64,000 nucleotides of DNA from Cyanobacteria bacterium SZAS-4 (lineage in GTDB: Bacteria; Cyanobacteriota; Vampirovibrionia; Obscuribacterales; Obscuribacteraceae). Where the stretch lies: positions 1 to 64,000 of the forward strand of contig JAFEAT010000022.1 of NCBI GenBank assembly GCA_018266255.1. Direction: 5' to 3'. The notes below the pieces were generated by a model. It was not told the DNA's origin. It ran no database searches and worked only from the letters and a program-made list of their open reading frames with translations. Position numbers and translations under genes: made by a program. Positions 22,866 to 32,193 of this stretch are shown one piece after another. Each line of letters opens with the position of its first letter. The stretch's first letter is position 1.

Positions 22866-25589
22866 TTAGGAGAACAAGTTCGCATCTCGGGCTGAAGCTA
22901 CGAACCAGTTGATCATGCCAGGAACGGCGAGTCCACCGACAATCATGATCAATCCAATCACTATCATCCATGGAGCAGCCACTCCTTTCAGACCAAACCA
23001 CTTTGCAGCGGCTTCTCTGAAGAGGAATGTCTGGACAATCAGGCTCAGACCAAAGAATACTCCGGCTAGCTCAAAGAGATTCGCGATGATGTTCAACAGG
23101 GCTTCCAGGTTGGCTAGATTGTTGACACGGACGGTACCTGCAGTGTTAACCCCAGTGACGAATGTATCATCGGTTCCTTGAGGTCCAATAGTTCCATTGG
23201 TTGTACCAGCAAGTGATGGAACACTGTCAGCAGACTGCGCCATATCTGAGCGAGGCTGCTGTAGCAGGTAGCCGTCGTTGCGTTGGTCATGACCAATCAC
23301 GACTGCTGAACTAACTGGAGTTACCAGTTGGTGTTTAACTGCCACCGCAGTTGCTTTGCGATAATCACCGCGAGCGATGTACGACTGCGACTGCTCCTTC
23401 GCACTGAGACTAGTCAATTCAAAGGCTTGCTGCGCATTTCCAACAGTTGCATTTTCCGGAACAGCTTTTTGCTCATCCAATTTGACGACATATTCGACTC
23501 CATTGGGCTTCCATTTGGAAACGAAACGTGTCAAATCGTGCTCGATCGTTCCATTGCGAGGAACAGCGGCGAACGGTCCGATTTCTCTGTGATTCTTGAA
23601 GAACTCGTTTCCATCGGTGACACTGTTGTCCAGAGACAGTTCATAGAATGAAGGCGTCTGAGTGTAAGGTGCCATCACATACAGTTCTTTGTTCAGCGTT
23701 GGCTGCGGTCCATGAATCCAGAGAACGGCGCCGTTCTTTGTTTCACCGGCAGTGCTAGCGGCTTTCACAACGGCTTGCAAGTTGTCTTGCCCACCGTCAA
23801 AATCGCTTTGACTGAGTTTCGGCAATCCCGCTGATAGTGACTGCAACTCTTGCAACTTCGGTGACGAGTCGCTTGCAACAATCAAGGAGCTGGTCACGTT
23901 CGACGGCAATGCAGCGAGTCCCTGTTTGATCGCAGCCAGATCAGTTTTCACATTTTGTGAACCGTCAAGAACAACAATCAAGTGATTTGGAATTTTCACC
24001 GGTTTAGGCAATATCGTTTGCACGATGAAACGTCCCGGTTGACGCGGATTAGCGACCGCTATTGCGCCAAAGGTGGGCTTGCGTGCAGCGGTAACAGAAA
24101 GTCCCAGTCCCGAAAGTTCCTCATTTTTCAGACTGCCCATTAGTACACGTTCTTTTGTTGGAGATACCGTTTCTTTCAATGAACCGAGTTTCAACGACAA
24201 AGCTTCCGGCGATCGGAGCCTGACTTGATGCTCACCATTGACAGCGAAATTCGTATCGATGAATCGAGGAAGTGCTAAAGTGGCTTCGCTCGCCATGTCT
24301 AGCTTGAGCGGCATGACCATCGTTATCCGAACTTTCAACTCATCTTGCGCTTTGACCGGGTAACAGTGCAAAAGTGTTCTGCCCCGTCCCAAATCGGACA
24401 CAACCGCTGGTGTGCTGTGACCAACAGGTGTGAAGTTCTCGGACCGTGGAGCTTTGCCGCTGGCGGCAAAAGCAGCGCTCACTGGTTGACCATCTTGCCA
24501 GACAGTGACATTTGATATCACCGCACCTGGTGGCAGAGAAAGCTCAGCGCGAGCTTCTTTGTCTTCGTAGGCTGTGTTTTTGAAAACATATGTCCAGCTG
24601 ATAGTGGAAGAGAGCGAATCTGGATTGACAGCACCGTCCATTCCCGAGCGCACCAGTGAAAGCTCGGGAATCATCGCGCCGACAACGTGGCGATGCAGAT
24701 AGTCATTCGAGAAACCGGATAAGTCGGCCGAGCGGTCGTCTCTAAATGGTTTTCCGAATGCAGCGAAATACAACTGTTGCTGTGTCGTCGTGTTGATTGG
24801 AATGAATAACCCTGGCAGACCGACAGTGCGAGGATCTGCACACTCCAGGCGCATATCCTGCTCGGGATTGAGCCCGCGCAACATTTTCAATCCGTTCACC
24901 TGCTCTTCGCGTGAGTTTCCAGCAAATGCCATATGCTCAGCAATGCGCATATACATTGACTTTGCTTCCGATCCAACAAATCCAAGAACAGCAAAAACAA
25001 CACCGATAGCGGAATAAATAACCGTGCGCATTTTCGCACTTTTAAATTCGCGCAATTCTCTCAATTCATACGTAAGATAAAGTCCAGCAGCCATGGAACC
25101 CAAGAAGGTGAGAGCGATGACTGCAAAGCCTTCTGCGAAGGAGTGCACTTCTTGCAGCAAATATATGTTCACTCTTCCCATGCACAGGGCAGCTACGGTG
25201 ACCGCAACAAAGATAAAGGAAACACCGATGGATAGTCCATTCTGCAATCCACGTCTCATGGCGAAACGCATATCTTTCCGACAAATCGCTGCCCAGACAG
25301 AGAAGTTACAGGTCGGAACGCACAACGCCAGGATGATCTCAGCAAGCGTCTCAACTGGATGTTTGATCAGCAACATGCAGATTCGCTCGTGGCAAACGCC
25401 CGCAAACAGAATCAAGAATATGGAGGGCAGTATGACTCCGAGCGTCATCACCGCAATTGCTTTAGGACCATCCCACATACTGCGATGCTGTGGCTTCTGA
25501 TTCAACTCGTCGGCCCACTTATCTACCGGTGGCTCTTCAACAGTCTGTCCTCGAGACCGCTGTTCTCGTTCGTAATCAAAATCGATCAT
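22866..25589 (-). CDS. Polytopic membrane protein with VIT-like domain and von Willebrand A-like region
   Basis: The frame is open to 25724, but the ATG at 25589 with GGAG nine bases upstream is preferred (907 residues). After about 45 polar residues come four or five membrane segments (residues about 45-220). A large non-cytoplasmic part contains a VIT-like beta domain (NTAYEDKEARAELSLPPGAV), and later a region starting IPNHLIVVLDGSQNVK that resembles a von Willebrand A domain with a degenerate metal site. Two more membrane helices near the C terminus end in VPGMINWFVAS. The layout recalls the MSEP-CTERM type of large exosortase-linked proteins, but no sorting signal or exosortase is visible. 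Function unknown. Confidence 0.78.
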   Translation of the reverse strand: MIDFDYEREQRSRGQTVEEPPVDKWADELNQKPQHRSMWDGPKAIAVMTLGVILPSIFLILFAGVCHERICMLLIKHPVETLAEIILALCVPTCNFSVWAAICRKDMRFAMRRGLQNGLSIGVSFIFVAVTVAALCMGRVNIYLLQEVHSFAEGFAVIALTFLGSMAAGLYLTYELRELREFKSAKMRTVIYSAIGVVFAVLGFVGSEAKSMYMRIAEHMAFAGNSREEQVNGLKMLRGLNPEQDMRLECADPRTVGLPGLFIPINTTTQQQLYFAAFGKPFRDDRSADLSGFSNDYLHRHVVGAMIPELSLVRSGMDGAVNPDSLSSTISWTYVFKNTAYEDKEARAELSLPPGAVISNVTVWQDGQPVSAAFAASGKAPRSENFTPVGHSTPAVVSDLGRGRTLLHCYPVKAQDELKVRITMVMPLKLDMASEATLALPRFIDTNFAVNGEHQVRLRSPEALSLKLGSLKETVSPTKERVLMGSLKNEELSGLGLSVTAARKPTFGAIAVANPRQPGRFIVQTILPKPVKIPNHLIVVLDGSQNVKTDLAAIKQGLAALPSNVTSSLIVASDSSPKLQELQSLSAGLPKLSQSDFDGGQDNLQAVVKAASTAGETKNGAVLWIHGPQPTLNKELYVMAPYTQTPSFYELSLDNSVTDGNEFFKNHREIGPFAAVPRNGTIEHDLTRFVSKWKPNGVEYVVKLDEQKAVPENATVGNAQQAFELTSLSAKEQSQSYIARGDYRKATAVAVKHQLVTPVSSAVVIGHDQRNDGYLLQQPRSDMAQSADSVPSLAGTTNGTIGPQGTDDTFVTGVNTAGTVRVNNLANLEALLNIIANLFELAGVFFGLSLIVQTFLFREAAAKWFGLKGVAAPWMIVIGLIMIVGGLAVPGMINWFVASARDANLFS

Positions 25590-25807
25590 AGTAAATTTCT
25601 CCATAGCTAAGCAGCAGCCCTGACAGTGCACAGACACAGCCATAGTTGCTTCGACCGGCGCGCCGGAAAATGCGCACCATCTGTAGTACCGCGATTTTAA
25701 GCGCCTAGTAAATTGCCAAACCAAATGGTTGAGCAGCCCTAGTCTATGAAAAAGGGATGAGTCGTGCGATGGGGTTTTCCCTGAACTTGACCTGGACTAA
25801 TTTTGTC

Positions 25808-26569
25808 CTAGACAGCGCCTGCAAGGAAGAACTGAGCGTTGGCAACCGCGATTTCATCGCGCGTTTGCTCGATCAAGTAGTCAAAAAGATGGAGGCAATA
25901 TCTTTCCAATCGATCTGAAGTCAACGGTTTACCTTCGACCTGCCAATCAATCATGCCTATACCGTTGTGTTCGCCGGTAAAAGTCATCAGTGGGGTGTGC
26001 TGAGACTCGATGTTGGTCAACATCATGACCTTTTCGACAGGCAAAACAAAAAAATCGACTTTGTCGTGCTGACCGCGCACCACCATGCTCAAGCGGCAGG
26101 TTGACACTCTGGCACGATAGGACGAGACGGTGTGAACCGGTCGACGCAAACTGTCGAAGCTAAGCACTTCTTTCACGAGCGCAGGGTTGGTGCATGATAC
26201 AGAGAGCTGTGTACAGGCGACGGCTTTATTGAATTCCGAGATGTATGGTTCGAGTGTCGTGAAAACTTCATCGACGACAGACTTCATCGACGCGGCGATA
26301 ATGTCGTCTAGATTCATTTTCTGGCGCTCTTGCAATTTCTGCCCAGCCAAGAAATTGAGCGAATCTTTCGTAATATTTTGCAAGAAATCAAGGCGAACAT
26401 TTTGCACGCGCACTTTGTAGTTGCCGAGAATTTCCCGCGCAAGGTCCAACGTACTGCTTTGACTCAAGTCCACATTGTTGTAGATATCGTCGAACTCGCT
26501 GGGATTGATAGCTGCGTCTGTATGTTTACGACGGGCATTCGGTAAATGCACTAAGTTAGTTTTTCTCAT
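25808..26569 (-). CDS. Protein of unknown function
   Basis: Encodes about 253 residues. The frame is open from a GTG at 26578; the ATG at 26569 is taken here, although its GGTGGG is unusually close. No signal peptide or membrane segment. The N-terminal 100 residues are charged and helical; the C-terminal half looks alpha/beta with VDFFVLPVEKVMML and GIGMIDWQVEGKPL. No family recognised. It is transcribed in the same direction as the membrane protein 220 bases downstream. Confidence 0.72.
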   Translation of the reverse strand: MRKTNLVHLPNARRKHTDAAINPSEFDDIYNNVDLSQSSTLDLAREILGNYKVRVQNVRLDFLQNITKDSLNFLAGQKLQERQKMNLDDIIAASMKSVVDEVFTTLEPYISEFNKAVACTQLSVSCTNPALVKEVLSFDSLRRPVHTVSSYRARVSTCRLSMVVRGQHDKVDFFVLPVEKVMMLTNIESQHTPLMTFTGEHNGIGMIDWQVEGKPLTSDRLERYCLHLFDYLIEQTRDEIAVANAQFFLAGAV

Positions 26570-26878
26570 TCCCACCACGCGGTTGATGATGCCTAAACGA
26601 TATACAACGGGCTCTTGACAGTCCCGAATTTAGAATACCTGCTTGGCGTTACGAGATGTACTTAAGTTTTTGCAATCGAATTTTTAATGCAGTTTCAGAC
26701 GTCCCCAACTGCGGATGATTTTGGAAGAACGACAGAGGAAATTCCCATCAGACCCAATATTTCCTCAAATAATCGTAAACAACGATCGTATATGTGACCG
26801 TACTACTGCATAATAACCAACCACCCAAATTGCAGAGTCCGTCGCAAAGAACAATCCTCACTCAACGTATCGAAGCCC
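26570..26878. other. Divergent intergenic region upstream of hen1
   Basis: No gene seen. Promoters for both the minus gene at 26569 and hen1 must lie here. A TTGACA at about 26616 has no properly spaced -10, and CATAAT near 26808 has no good -35. Confidence 0.35.
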
Positions 26879-28279
26879 ATGCTTTTAACGATTTCAACGA
26901 CACATGCCCCCGCCACCGACCTCGGTTACTTGCTTTACAAGAATCCGAGCCAGGTGCAGTCGTTTGAGCTTTCGTTCGGGAACGTACACATTTTCTATCC
27001 CGAAGCTAACGATGAGAAATGTACTGTCGCCATGCTTCTGGACGTGGATCCAGTCTCGCTTGTGCGCGGCAAAAAAGATGGAAACTCAGACGGAAGTCTT
27101 GACCAATATGTGAACGACCGTCCTTACGTAGCATCCTCATTTGTCAGTGTAGCGATCGCACAAGTCTTCGGTTCAGCACTTTCAGGCAAAAGCAAGGAAC
27201 GTCCCGAACTTGTCGACAAGCCACTGCCTCTGGTGGCAACCGTCTCTGTCATCCCTTGTCGCGCCGGTGAAGATTACTTACGCAATCTCTTCGAACCACT
27301 CGGTTACGAAGTTACCGTGGAACAACCGGAGCTGGATGACAAATTTCCCGAATGGGGAAATAGCAAATATTTCGCTCTAACAATCTCAAAAGTCTGCGTA
27401 CTACGAGATCTCCTCAATCATCTCTATGTCTTGCTGCCTGTCTTGGACAACGACAAACACTACTACGTTGGCGAAGCAGAGGTGAGCAAGTTATTGCTTC
27501 ATGGAGAAGGTTGGCTAAGCACGCATCCGAAGCGAGAAGACATCACGAAAAAGTATCTAAAGCATCGATACAGTCTAGTCAGACAGATCACAGAAAAACT
27601 GGCGATCGAAGAAGTCAACGAAGACGCTGACGAAACAGCAAAAGTGCAGGCTAAGGAAGAAGAATCAATCGAGAGAACGATCAGCCTGAACGAAAGGCGT
27701 ATCGGCACAGTTGTTTCTGTGCTCAAGCAAAGCAACGCGTACAGGGTTGTGGACTTGGGATGCGGGGGCGGCAAACTTCTGCGAGCACTGCTTGACGAAA
27801 ATGAATTCCATCAAATCGTCGGTGTCGACGTTTCGCATCGAGCCCTTGAAATTGCCCACGAACGGCTGTATCTGGATCGGTTGCCAGAGCGGAAGCGTGA
27901 GCGGATCAAACTGATGCAGGGTTCTCTAACTTATAAGGATGCGCGGATCGCAGGGTTTGATGCCGCGACACTGATTGAAGTAATCGAACACCTGGATGAA
28001 CCAAGACTATCTGCTTTAGAAAAGGTCGTCTTCAAGTTCGCTAAACCGAAAGTGGTAATCGTGACCACTCCAAACGTAGAGTACAACGTCACCTTTGAGA
28101 ATTTGCCAGCCGGAAAGTTTCGGCACGGAGACCACCGATTCGAGTGGACACGCGCAGAATTCGAAGAGTGGGGCAACCGCATCGCCACCACATATGGTTA
28201 TGCCGTTCGGTATCTGCCGGTCGGAGATGAACACCCAGAATATGGAGCACCTACGCAAATGGGAGTTTTCAGAGTATGA
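26879..28279 (+). CDS. hen1: Hen1, 3'-terminal RNA ribose 2'-O-methyltransferase
   Basis: Encodes 466 residues. The N-terminal half (about 1-240) is the extra domain found in bacterial Hen1, starting MLLTISTTHAPATDLGYLL. The C-terminal half is the methyltransferase: SAM motif VVDLGCGGGKLLR, metal-binding Glu367, Glu370 and His371 in EVIEHLDE, and a further His at 416 or 419 in FRHGDHRFEW. It methylates the 2'-OH of the 3' end of broken RNA before ligation, protecting the repaired site from being cut again. Its stop overlaps the pnkp start by four bases (ATGA). The pair is the known bacterial Pnkp-Hen1 RNA repair system, aimed at tRNAs cut by ribotoxins. Confidence 0.95.
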   Translation: MLLTISTTHAPATDLGYLLYKNPSQVQSFELSFGNVHIFYPEANDEKCTVAMLLDVDPVSLVRGKKDGNSDGSLDQYVNDRPYVASSFVSVAIAQVFGSALSGKSKERPELVDKPLPLVATVSVIPCRAGEDYLRNLFEPLGYEVTVEQPELDDKFPEWGNSKYFALTISKVCVLRDLLNHLYVLLPVLDNDKHYYVGEAEVSKLLLHGEGWLSTHPKREDITKKYLKHRYSLVRQITEKLAIEEVNEDADETAKVQAKEEESIERTISLNERRIGTVVSVLKQSNAYRVVDLGCGGGKLLRALLDENEFHQIVGVDVSHRALEIAHERLYLDRLPERKRERIKLMQGSLTYKDARIAGFDAATLIEVIEHLDEPRLSALEKVVFKFAKPKVVIVTTPNVEYNVTFENLPAGKFRHGDHRFEWTRAEFEEWGNRIATTYGYAVRYLPVGDEHPEYGAPTQMGVFRV

Positions 28280-30843
28280 AAATAACTCTCCCAGAACTTT
28301 GTGTTGTAGCTCTGATCGGTGTATCTGGCTCAGGTAAATCTACATTTGCGCGCAAACATTTCAAGTCGACAGAAGTGATCTCGTCTGACTTCTGTCGCGC
28401 TCTGGTATCCGACGATGAGAACAATCAGGCAGCGACGAACGACGCCTTCGACGTTCTGTATTACATCGCAGGAAAGCGCCTCGAAGCAGGCAAGTTAACA
28501 GTGATCGATGCGACGAACGTGCAGGACGACGCACGCAAACCAATTCTCAACCTGGGCAAAGAATATAATTGCCTCAGCGCCGCAATCGTCCTGGATGTTC
28601 CTGAAAAGGTTTGCGTGGAGCGAAACGCAGCTCGTGCTGACCGCGATTTTGGACCGCACGTTATTCCTCGCCAGCGCCAACAATTGCGCAAAACGCTCAA
28701 ACAGCTGAAGCGCGAAGGTTTCAGATACATTTACATTCTGGATTCGGAAGAAAAAATCGAAGCAGTCACCATCGAGAGGCAACCGCTCTGGAACAACTTA
28801 AAGCACGAACACGGTCCGTTCGACATCATCGGAGACGTGCACGGATGCTTCGACGAACTGCTCGAACTGGTCACGACTCTGGGCTACACAGCCACCAGGT
28901 CAGACAAGGCCGAATACGGATTCGAAGTGACAGCACCAGAACAACGCAAAGCATTTTTCGTTGGTGACCTCGTGGATAGAGGTCCAAACACGCCGGATGT
29001 GCTTCGTCTTGTTATGAGCATGGTGAAAGCGAACGTTGGATTGTGCGTGCCTGGAAATCACGACATAAAGCTGATGCGAAAGCTGAAAGGAAGTGATGTC
29101 AGAATCACACACGGACTCGCAGAATCGCTGGAACAGCTGGAGCGCGAAACACCAGAATTCAAAAAAGAAATTGTAGAGTGGATTGACAAACTGATCAGCC
29201 ACTACGTTTTGGATGACGGAAAACTCGTTGTCGCCCACGCCGGCATGAAGGAAAAATTTCAGGGACGAGGCTCCGGCCGAGTGCGCGACTTTGCGCTATT
29301 TGGAGAAACCACTGGCGAGACAGACGAATATGGATTGCCTGTGCGATATCACTGGGCTAACGACTACCGAGGCGACGCCATGGTCGTCTACGGACATACG
29401 CCGGTGGTCGAGCCGGAATGGGTCAACCGAACAATCTGCATCGATACTGGTTGCGTATTCGGTGGCAAACTAACAGCACTAAAATATCCGGAACGCGAAC
29501 TTGTTTCTGTTCCGGCGCACAAAATCTATTACGAATCAGTCAAGCCATTCTTGCCGGAAACAGAGCCTGGGCAAGAGATCCAAAAGCAAAATGTCGACGA
29601 CGATGTGCTCGATTTAGACGACGTTATTGGCAAGCGAGTTGTGCAAACTCGTTTAGGTCGCACCGTCATGATCCGCGAAGAAAATGCCATCGCTGCACTT
29701 GAGGTGATGAGTCGGTTCGCCGTAAATCCGAAATGGATCGTCTACCTCCCACCGACGATGTCACCAAGCGAAACGAGCAAGCAGCCCGGTTTGTTGGAAC
29801 ATCCAACTGAAGGTCTGAACTACTTCTTACAACAAGGCGTGGCAAAAGTTGTGTGCGAAGAAAAGCACATGGGTTCACGAGCGGTTGTTATCGTTGGCAA
29901 AGACGAGAATGCAATCGCCAAACGATTCGGCATCACCAAAGAGGGAAGCGGAATCTGCTACACCCGCACGGGACGCAGATTTTTCGATGATCCAAAATTA
30001 GAAGCAGAATTGATTGACGATGTAACACGATCGATCACGAAAGCGGATTTGTGGGACGAATTCAAAACGGATTGGTTCGTTCTCGATTGCGAACTGATGC
30101 CGTGGTCTGCAAAAGCACAAGAGCTGATCAAATTCCAATATGCCGCCGTGGGAGCCGCCGCGCGCACTTCTCTGCACTCAGCGCTGGAGGCACTTGGGAA
30201 AGCAGAAACACGCGGACTCGACATCACCGCTCTGAAGAATCGATTCGCGAGTCGAGAAGCCTCGGTCAAACTATACACCGACTCTTACCAACGATATTGT
30301 TGGAGTGTGAACAATATAAGTGATTACAAGCTCGCACCATTCCACATCATGGCGTCGGAAGGCAAAGTGCACATCAATGAAAACCATCAATGGCACATGG
30401 AAAAAATCGCAAAAATCGCAGAACAAAGCGATGGATTGATCATCAGCACAGCGCACAAAATCATCGACCTGACTGACCCAGAATCCGTCGCAGAAGCAAC
30501 CGCATGGTGGACCGAACTGACTGAAAAAGGTGGCGAAGGAATGGTGATAAAACCATTCGACTTCGTAGCCAGTGGCACCAGAGGCTTCGTTCAGCCCGCA
30601 GTAAAATGTCGCGGGCGCGAATATCTACGCATCATTTACGGACCTGAATACGATAACGAAGAATATCTCGAAAGGCTTCGTCGCCGCGGCCTAGCCGCTA
30701 AGCGTTCGCTGGCGGGACGCGAATTTGCACTGGGCGTGGAAGCACTCGAACGCTTCGTTCGCCACGAACCTCTTTACCGAGTGCACGAGTGCGTCTTCGG
30801 CGTATTAGCTCTGGAAAGCGAGCCGGTGGATCCTCGCTTGTGA
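28276..30843 (+). CDS. pnkp: Pnkp, polynucleotide kinase-phosphatase-ligase for RNA repair
   Basis: Encodes 855 residues, close to the known three-domain length. The kinase domain (about 1-170) has P-loop GVSGSGKS at 15-22. The metallophosphatase domain (about 180-430) has GDVHGC, GDLVDRG and GNHD. The ligase/adenylyltransferase domain (about 480-855) has the nucleotidyl Lys530 in EEKHMG, preceded by an AAVGAA-like region later in the chain. It heals both ends of cut RNA (5' phosphorylation, 2',3'-phosphate removal) and, with Hen1, seals them. The ATG lies inside the last codons of hen1. All three active sites look intact. Confidence 0.96.
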   Translation: MKITLPELCVVALIGVSGSGKSTFARKHFKSTEVISSDFCRALVSDDENNQAATNDAFDVLYYIAGKRLEAGKLTVIDATNVQDDARKPILNLGKEYNCLSAAIVLDVPEKVCVERNAARADRDFGPHVIPRQRQQLRKTLKQLKREGFRYIYILDSEEKIEAVTIERQPLWNNLKHEHGPFDIIGDVHGCFDELLELVTTLGYTATRSDKAEYGFEVTAPEQRKAFFVGDLVDRGPNTPDVLRLVMSMVKANVGLCVPGNHDIKLMRKLKGSDVRITHGLAESLEQLERETPEFKKEIVEWIDKLISHYVLDDGKLVVAHAGMKEKFQGRGSGRVRDFALFGETTGETDEYGLPVRYHWANDYRGDAMVVYGHTPVVEPEWVNRTICIDTGCVFGGKLTALKYPERELVSVPAHKIYYESVKPFLPETEPGQEIQKQNVDDDVLDLDDVIGKRVVQTRLGRTVMIREENAIAALEVMSRFAVNPKWIVYLPPTMSPSETSKQPGLLEHPTEGLNYFLQQGVAKVVCEEKHMGSRAVVIVGKDENAIAKRFGITKEGSGICYTRTGRRFFDDPKLEAELIDDVTRSITKADLWDEFKTDWFVLDCELMPWSAKAQELIKFQYAAVGAAARTSLHSALEALGKAETRGLDITALKNRFASREASVKLYTDSYQRYCWSVNNISDYKLAPFHIMASEGKVHINENHQWHMEKIAKIAEQSDGLIISTAHKIIDLTDPESVAEATAWWTELTEKGGEGMVIKPFDFVASGTRGFVQPAVKCRGREYLRIIYGPEYDNEEYLERLRRRGLAAKRSLAGREFALGVEALERFVRHEPLYRVHECVFGVLALESEPVDPRL

Positions 30844-30892
30844 TTGAATTGATAATGCGATGTCAGTTAAACAGCGCAATTGAGAATTTGGT

Positions 30893-31489
30893 TTGAACGA
30901 TCTAGATTTCACTATCGAATCCGGTCACGAGGACCTGAGGCACCCTATTGCTGGAATCAGCATAGGCACATCACAATGCACAATGATCGGCACCGCTGCC
31001 GTAGGAGTGAGCAGCCGACGATATTTCCTAGAAAAAACGATACCTGTGGAAGTGGTGGAAACGAATCCAATTTTGGATTTGTTCAATTACGACAAAAGCC
31101 CTGACTACCATTCGGCTGAAGCGTATAGCAAACTAATTGAAAATTGTGTTCCGATCATGCTCGAATTGATAACAGGATCGGAATTGCAAAAAGCTGGGCT
31201 TGATTGCCCCGTGGTGCTCAGCGTTCCAAGCTATTTGGATGAAAGACAGCGAATGGCGTTAAAGCTAGCTGCTCAAAAGGCAGGCTTCAATGTTTTGCGC
31301 GTAATCGACGATGATGCGGCGGTCGCTAACGTTTTGGCGCCCGATAAACCACACAAAATGGAAAAGAATATATTTCAGAGTCTAACGCCCGCAGCCATAA
31401 CGGCAGTAGGTGCGGCCATTAAAGCAGTAGAGCTAGGCAGTTGTATTCGTTGGGGCGTCTATTTACGAAAAGAACCACCACCCTCGTAA
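30893..31489 (+). CDS. Truncated Hsp70-like ATPase-domain protein
   Basis: Encodes 198 residues from a TTG at 30893; an in-frame stop lies only 12 bases upstream and no ribosome binding site is clear. It resembles the first part of an Hsp70/actin-fold ATPase: GISIGTSQC in place of the DnaK GIDLGTTNS, then PVVLSVPSYLDERQRMALKLAA, then GFNVLRVIDDDAAVA for the DnaK LRIINEPTAAA. The second half of the ATPase and the whole substrate domain are missing, and the last 60 residues do not fit the family. The catalytic Asp of the first phosphate loop is Ser here. It is either a decayed gene or a small protein using only this lobe. It lies 49 bases after pnkp. Confidence 0.6.
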   Translation: MNDLDFTIESGHEDLRHPIAGISIGTSQCTMIGTAAVGVSSRRYFLEKTIPVEVVETNPILDLFNYDKSPDYHSAEAYSKLIENCVPIMLELITGSELQKAGLDCPVVLSVPSYLDERQRMALKLAAQKAGFNVLRVIDDDAAVANVLAPDKPHKMEKNIFQSLTPAAITAVGAAIKAVELGSCIRWGVYLRKEPPPS

Positions 31490-31542
31490 CGCTAAAAGCA
31501 TATACACGCACAACACATTGCATGTCCACTGCGATACAATTG

Positions 31543-31556
31543 CACCATATCTAGTG
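31543..31556. repeat. Dispersed palindrome, copy 6 (CACCATATCTAGTG)
   Basis: It lies 48 bases upstream of the SprT-like gene, flanked by TTG on the left and CAA on the right, which extends the symmetry. The right half has one mismatch (AGTG). Confidence 0.5.
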
Positions 31557-31603
31557 CAAATCAAAAACCTGGTTTACAATCTTATGAGGATTTACCAGGG
31601 ATT

Positions 31604-32137
31604 ATGGACAAGTACGACGCCGTCACTCTTGCGCGCAACTTGCTAGCAGACTACGGTCTGCCTAGTTGGGACGTTCGACTAAACAAGAACAAGCGACAAC
31701 TCGGTGTCTGTAAAGAAAGCCTGAAACGCATCGAGCTTTCAGAGCACTACATCGCCATGAATTCGAGTGAAAAAGTGATCGATACAATCTTGCATGAAAT
31801 TGCTCATGCGCTCGTAGGTGTTGAACACGGTCACGATGCGGTTTGGAAAGAGATGTGCAAGAAGTTGGGATGCAACCCAAATTCCTGTGAGAACAGTGCC
31901 GAAATGCCTGAGGGTGATTGGCGAGCAGACTGTCCAACCTGCACAAAAGTTTTCACAAGATTTCGCAGACCGAAGACACTGAGCGGCTTTTATTGCACTG
32001 AGTGTGGGCCGGTGAAAGGTGCGCTGGTTTTCAAAAACCTGCGCTTGAAATACAAGCAACGGGTTGTTCAAGCGGCTGCAAAACATGCAGGAACCAAAAA
32101 CGAAGGCACCAAACAATTGATGCTGAAAATCTTTTAG
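31604..32137 (+). CDS. SprT-like zinc metalloprotein
   Basis: Encodes 177 residues. The zinc protease motif HEIAH is at 64-68, with a further His at 75 or 77 (HGHDAVWKEMCKKLGC) as third ligand. A C-terminal zinc ribbon uses Cys110, Cys113, Cys131 and Cys134. This is the SprT-like family, which includes the eukaryotic DNA-protein crosslink protease Spartan; bacterial members are poorly understood. It follows the RNA repair genes on the same strand, but 114 bases of spacer with a palindrome copy suggest its own promoter. GGGATT lies just before the ATG. Confidence 0.87.
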   Translation: MDKYDAVTLARNLLADYGLPSWDVRLNKNKRQLGVCKESLKRIELSEHYIAMNSSEKVIDTILHEIAHALVGVEHGHDAVWKEMCKKLGCNPNSCENSAEMPEGDWRADCPTCTKVFTRFRRPKTLSGFYCTECGPVKGALVFKNLRLKYKQRVVQAAAKHAGTKNEGTKQLMLKIF

Positions 32138-32193
32138 CAGGAAAGTTTGGCTGGGTAGTACACTAAGGGCGCAGAACTTGAGGTGTTACTCAC

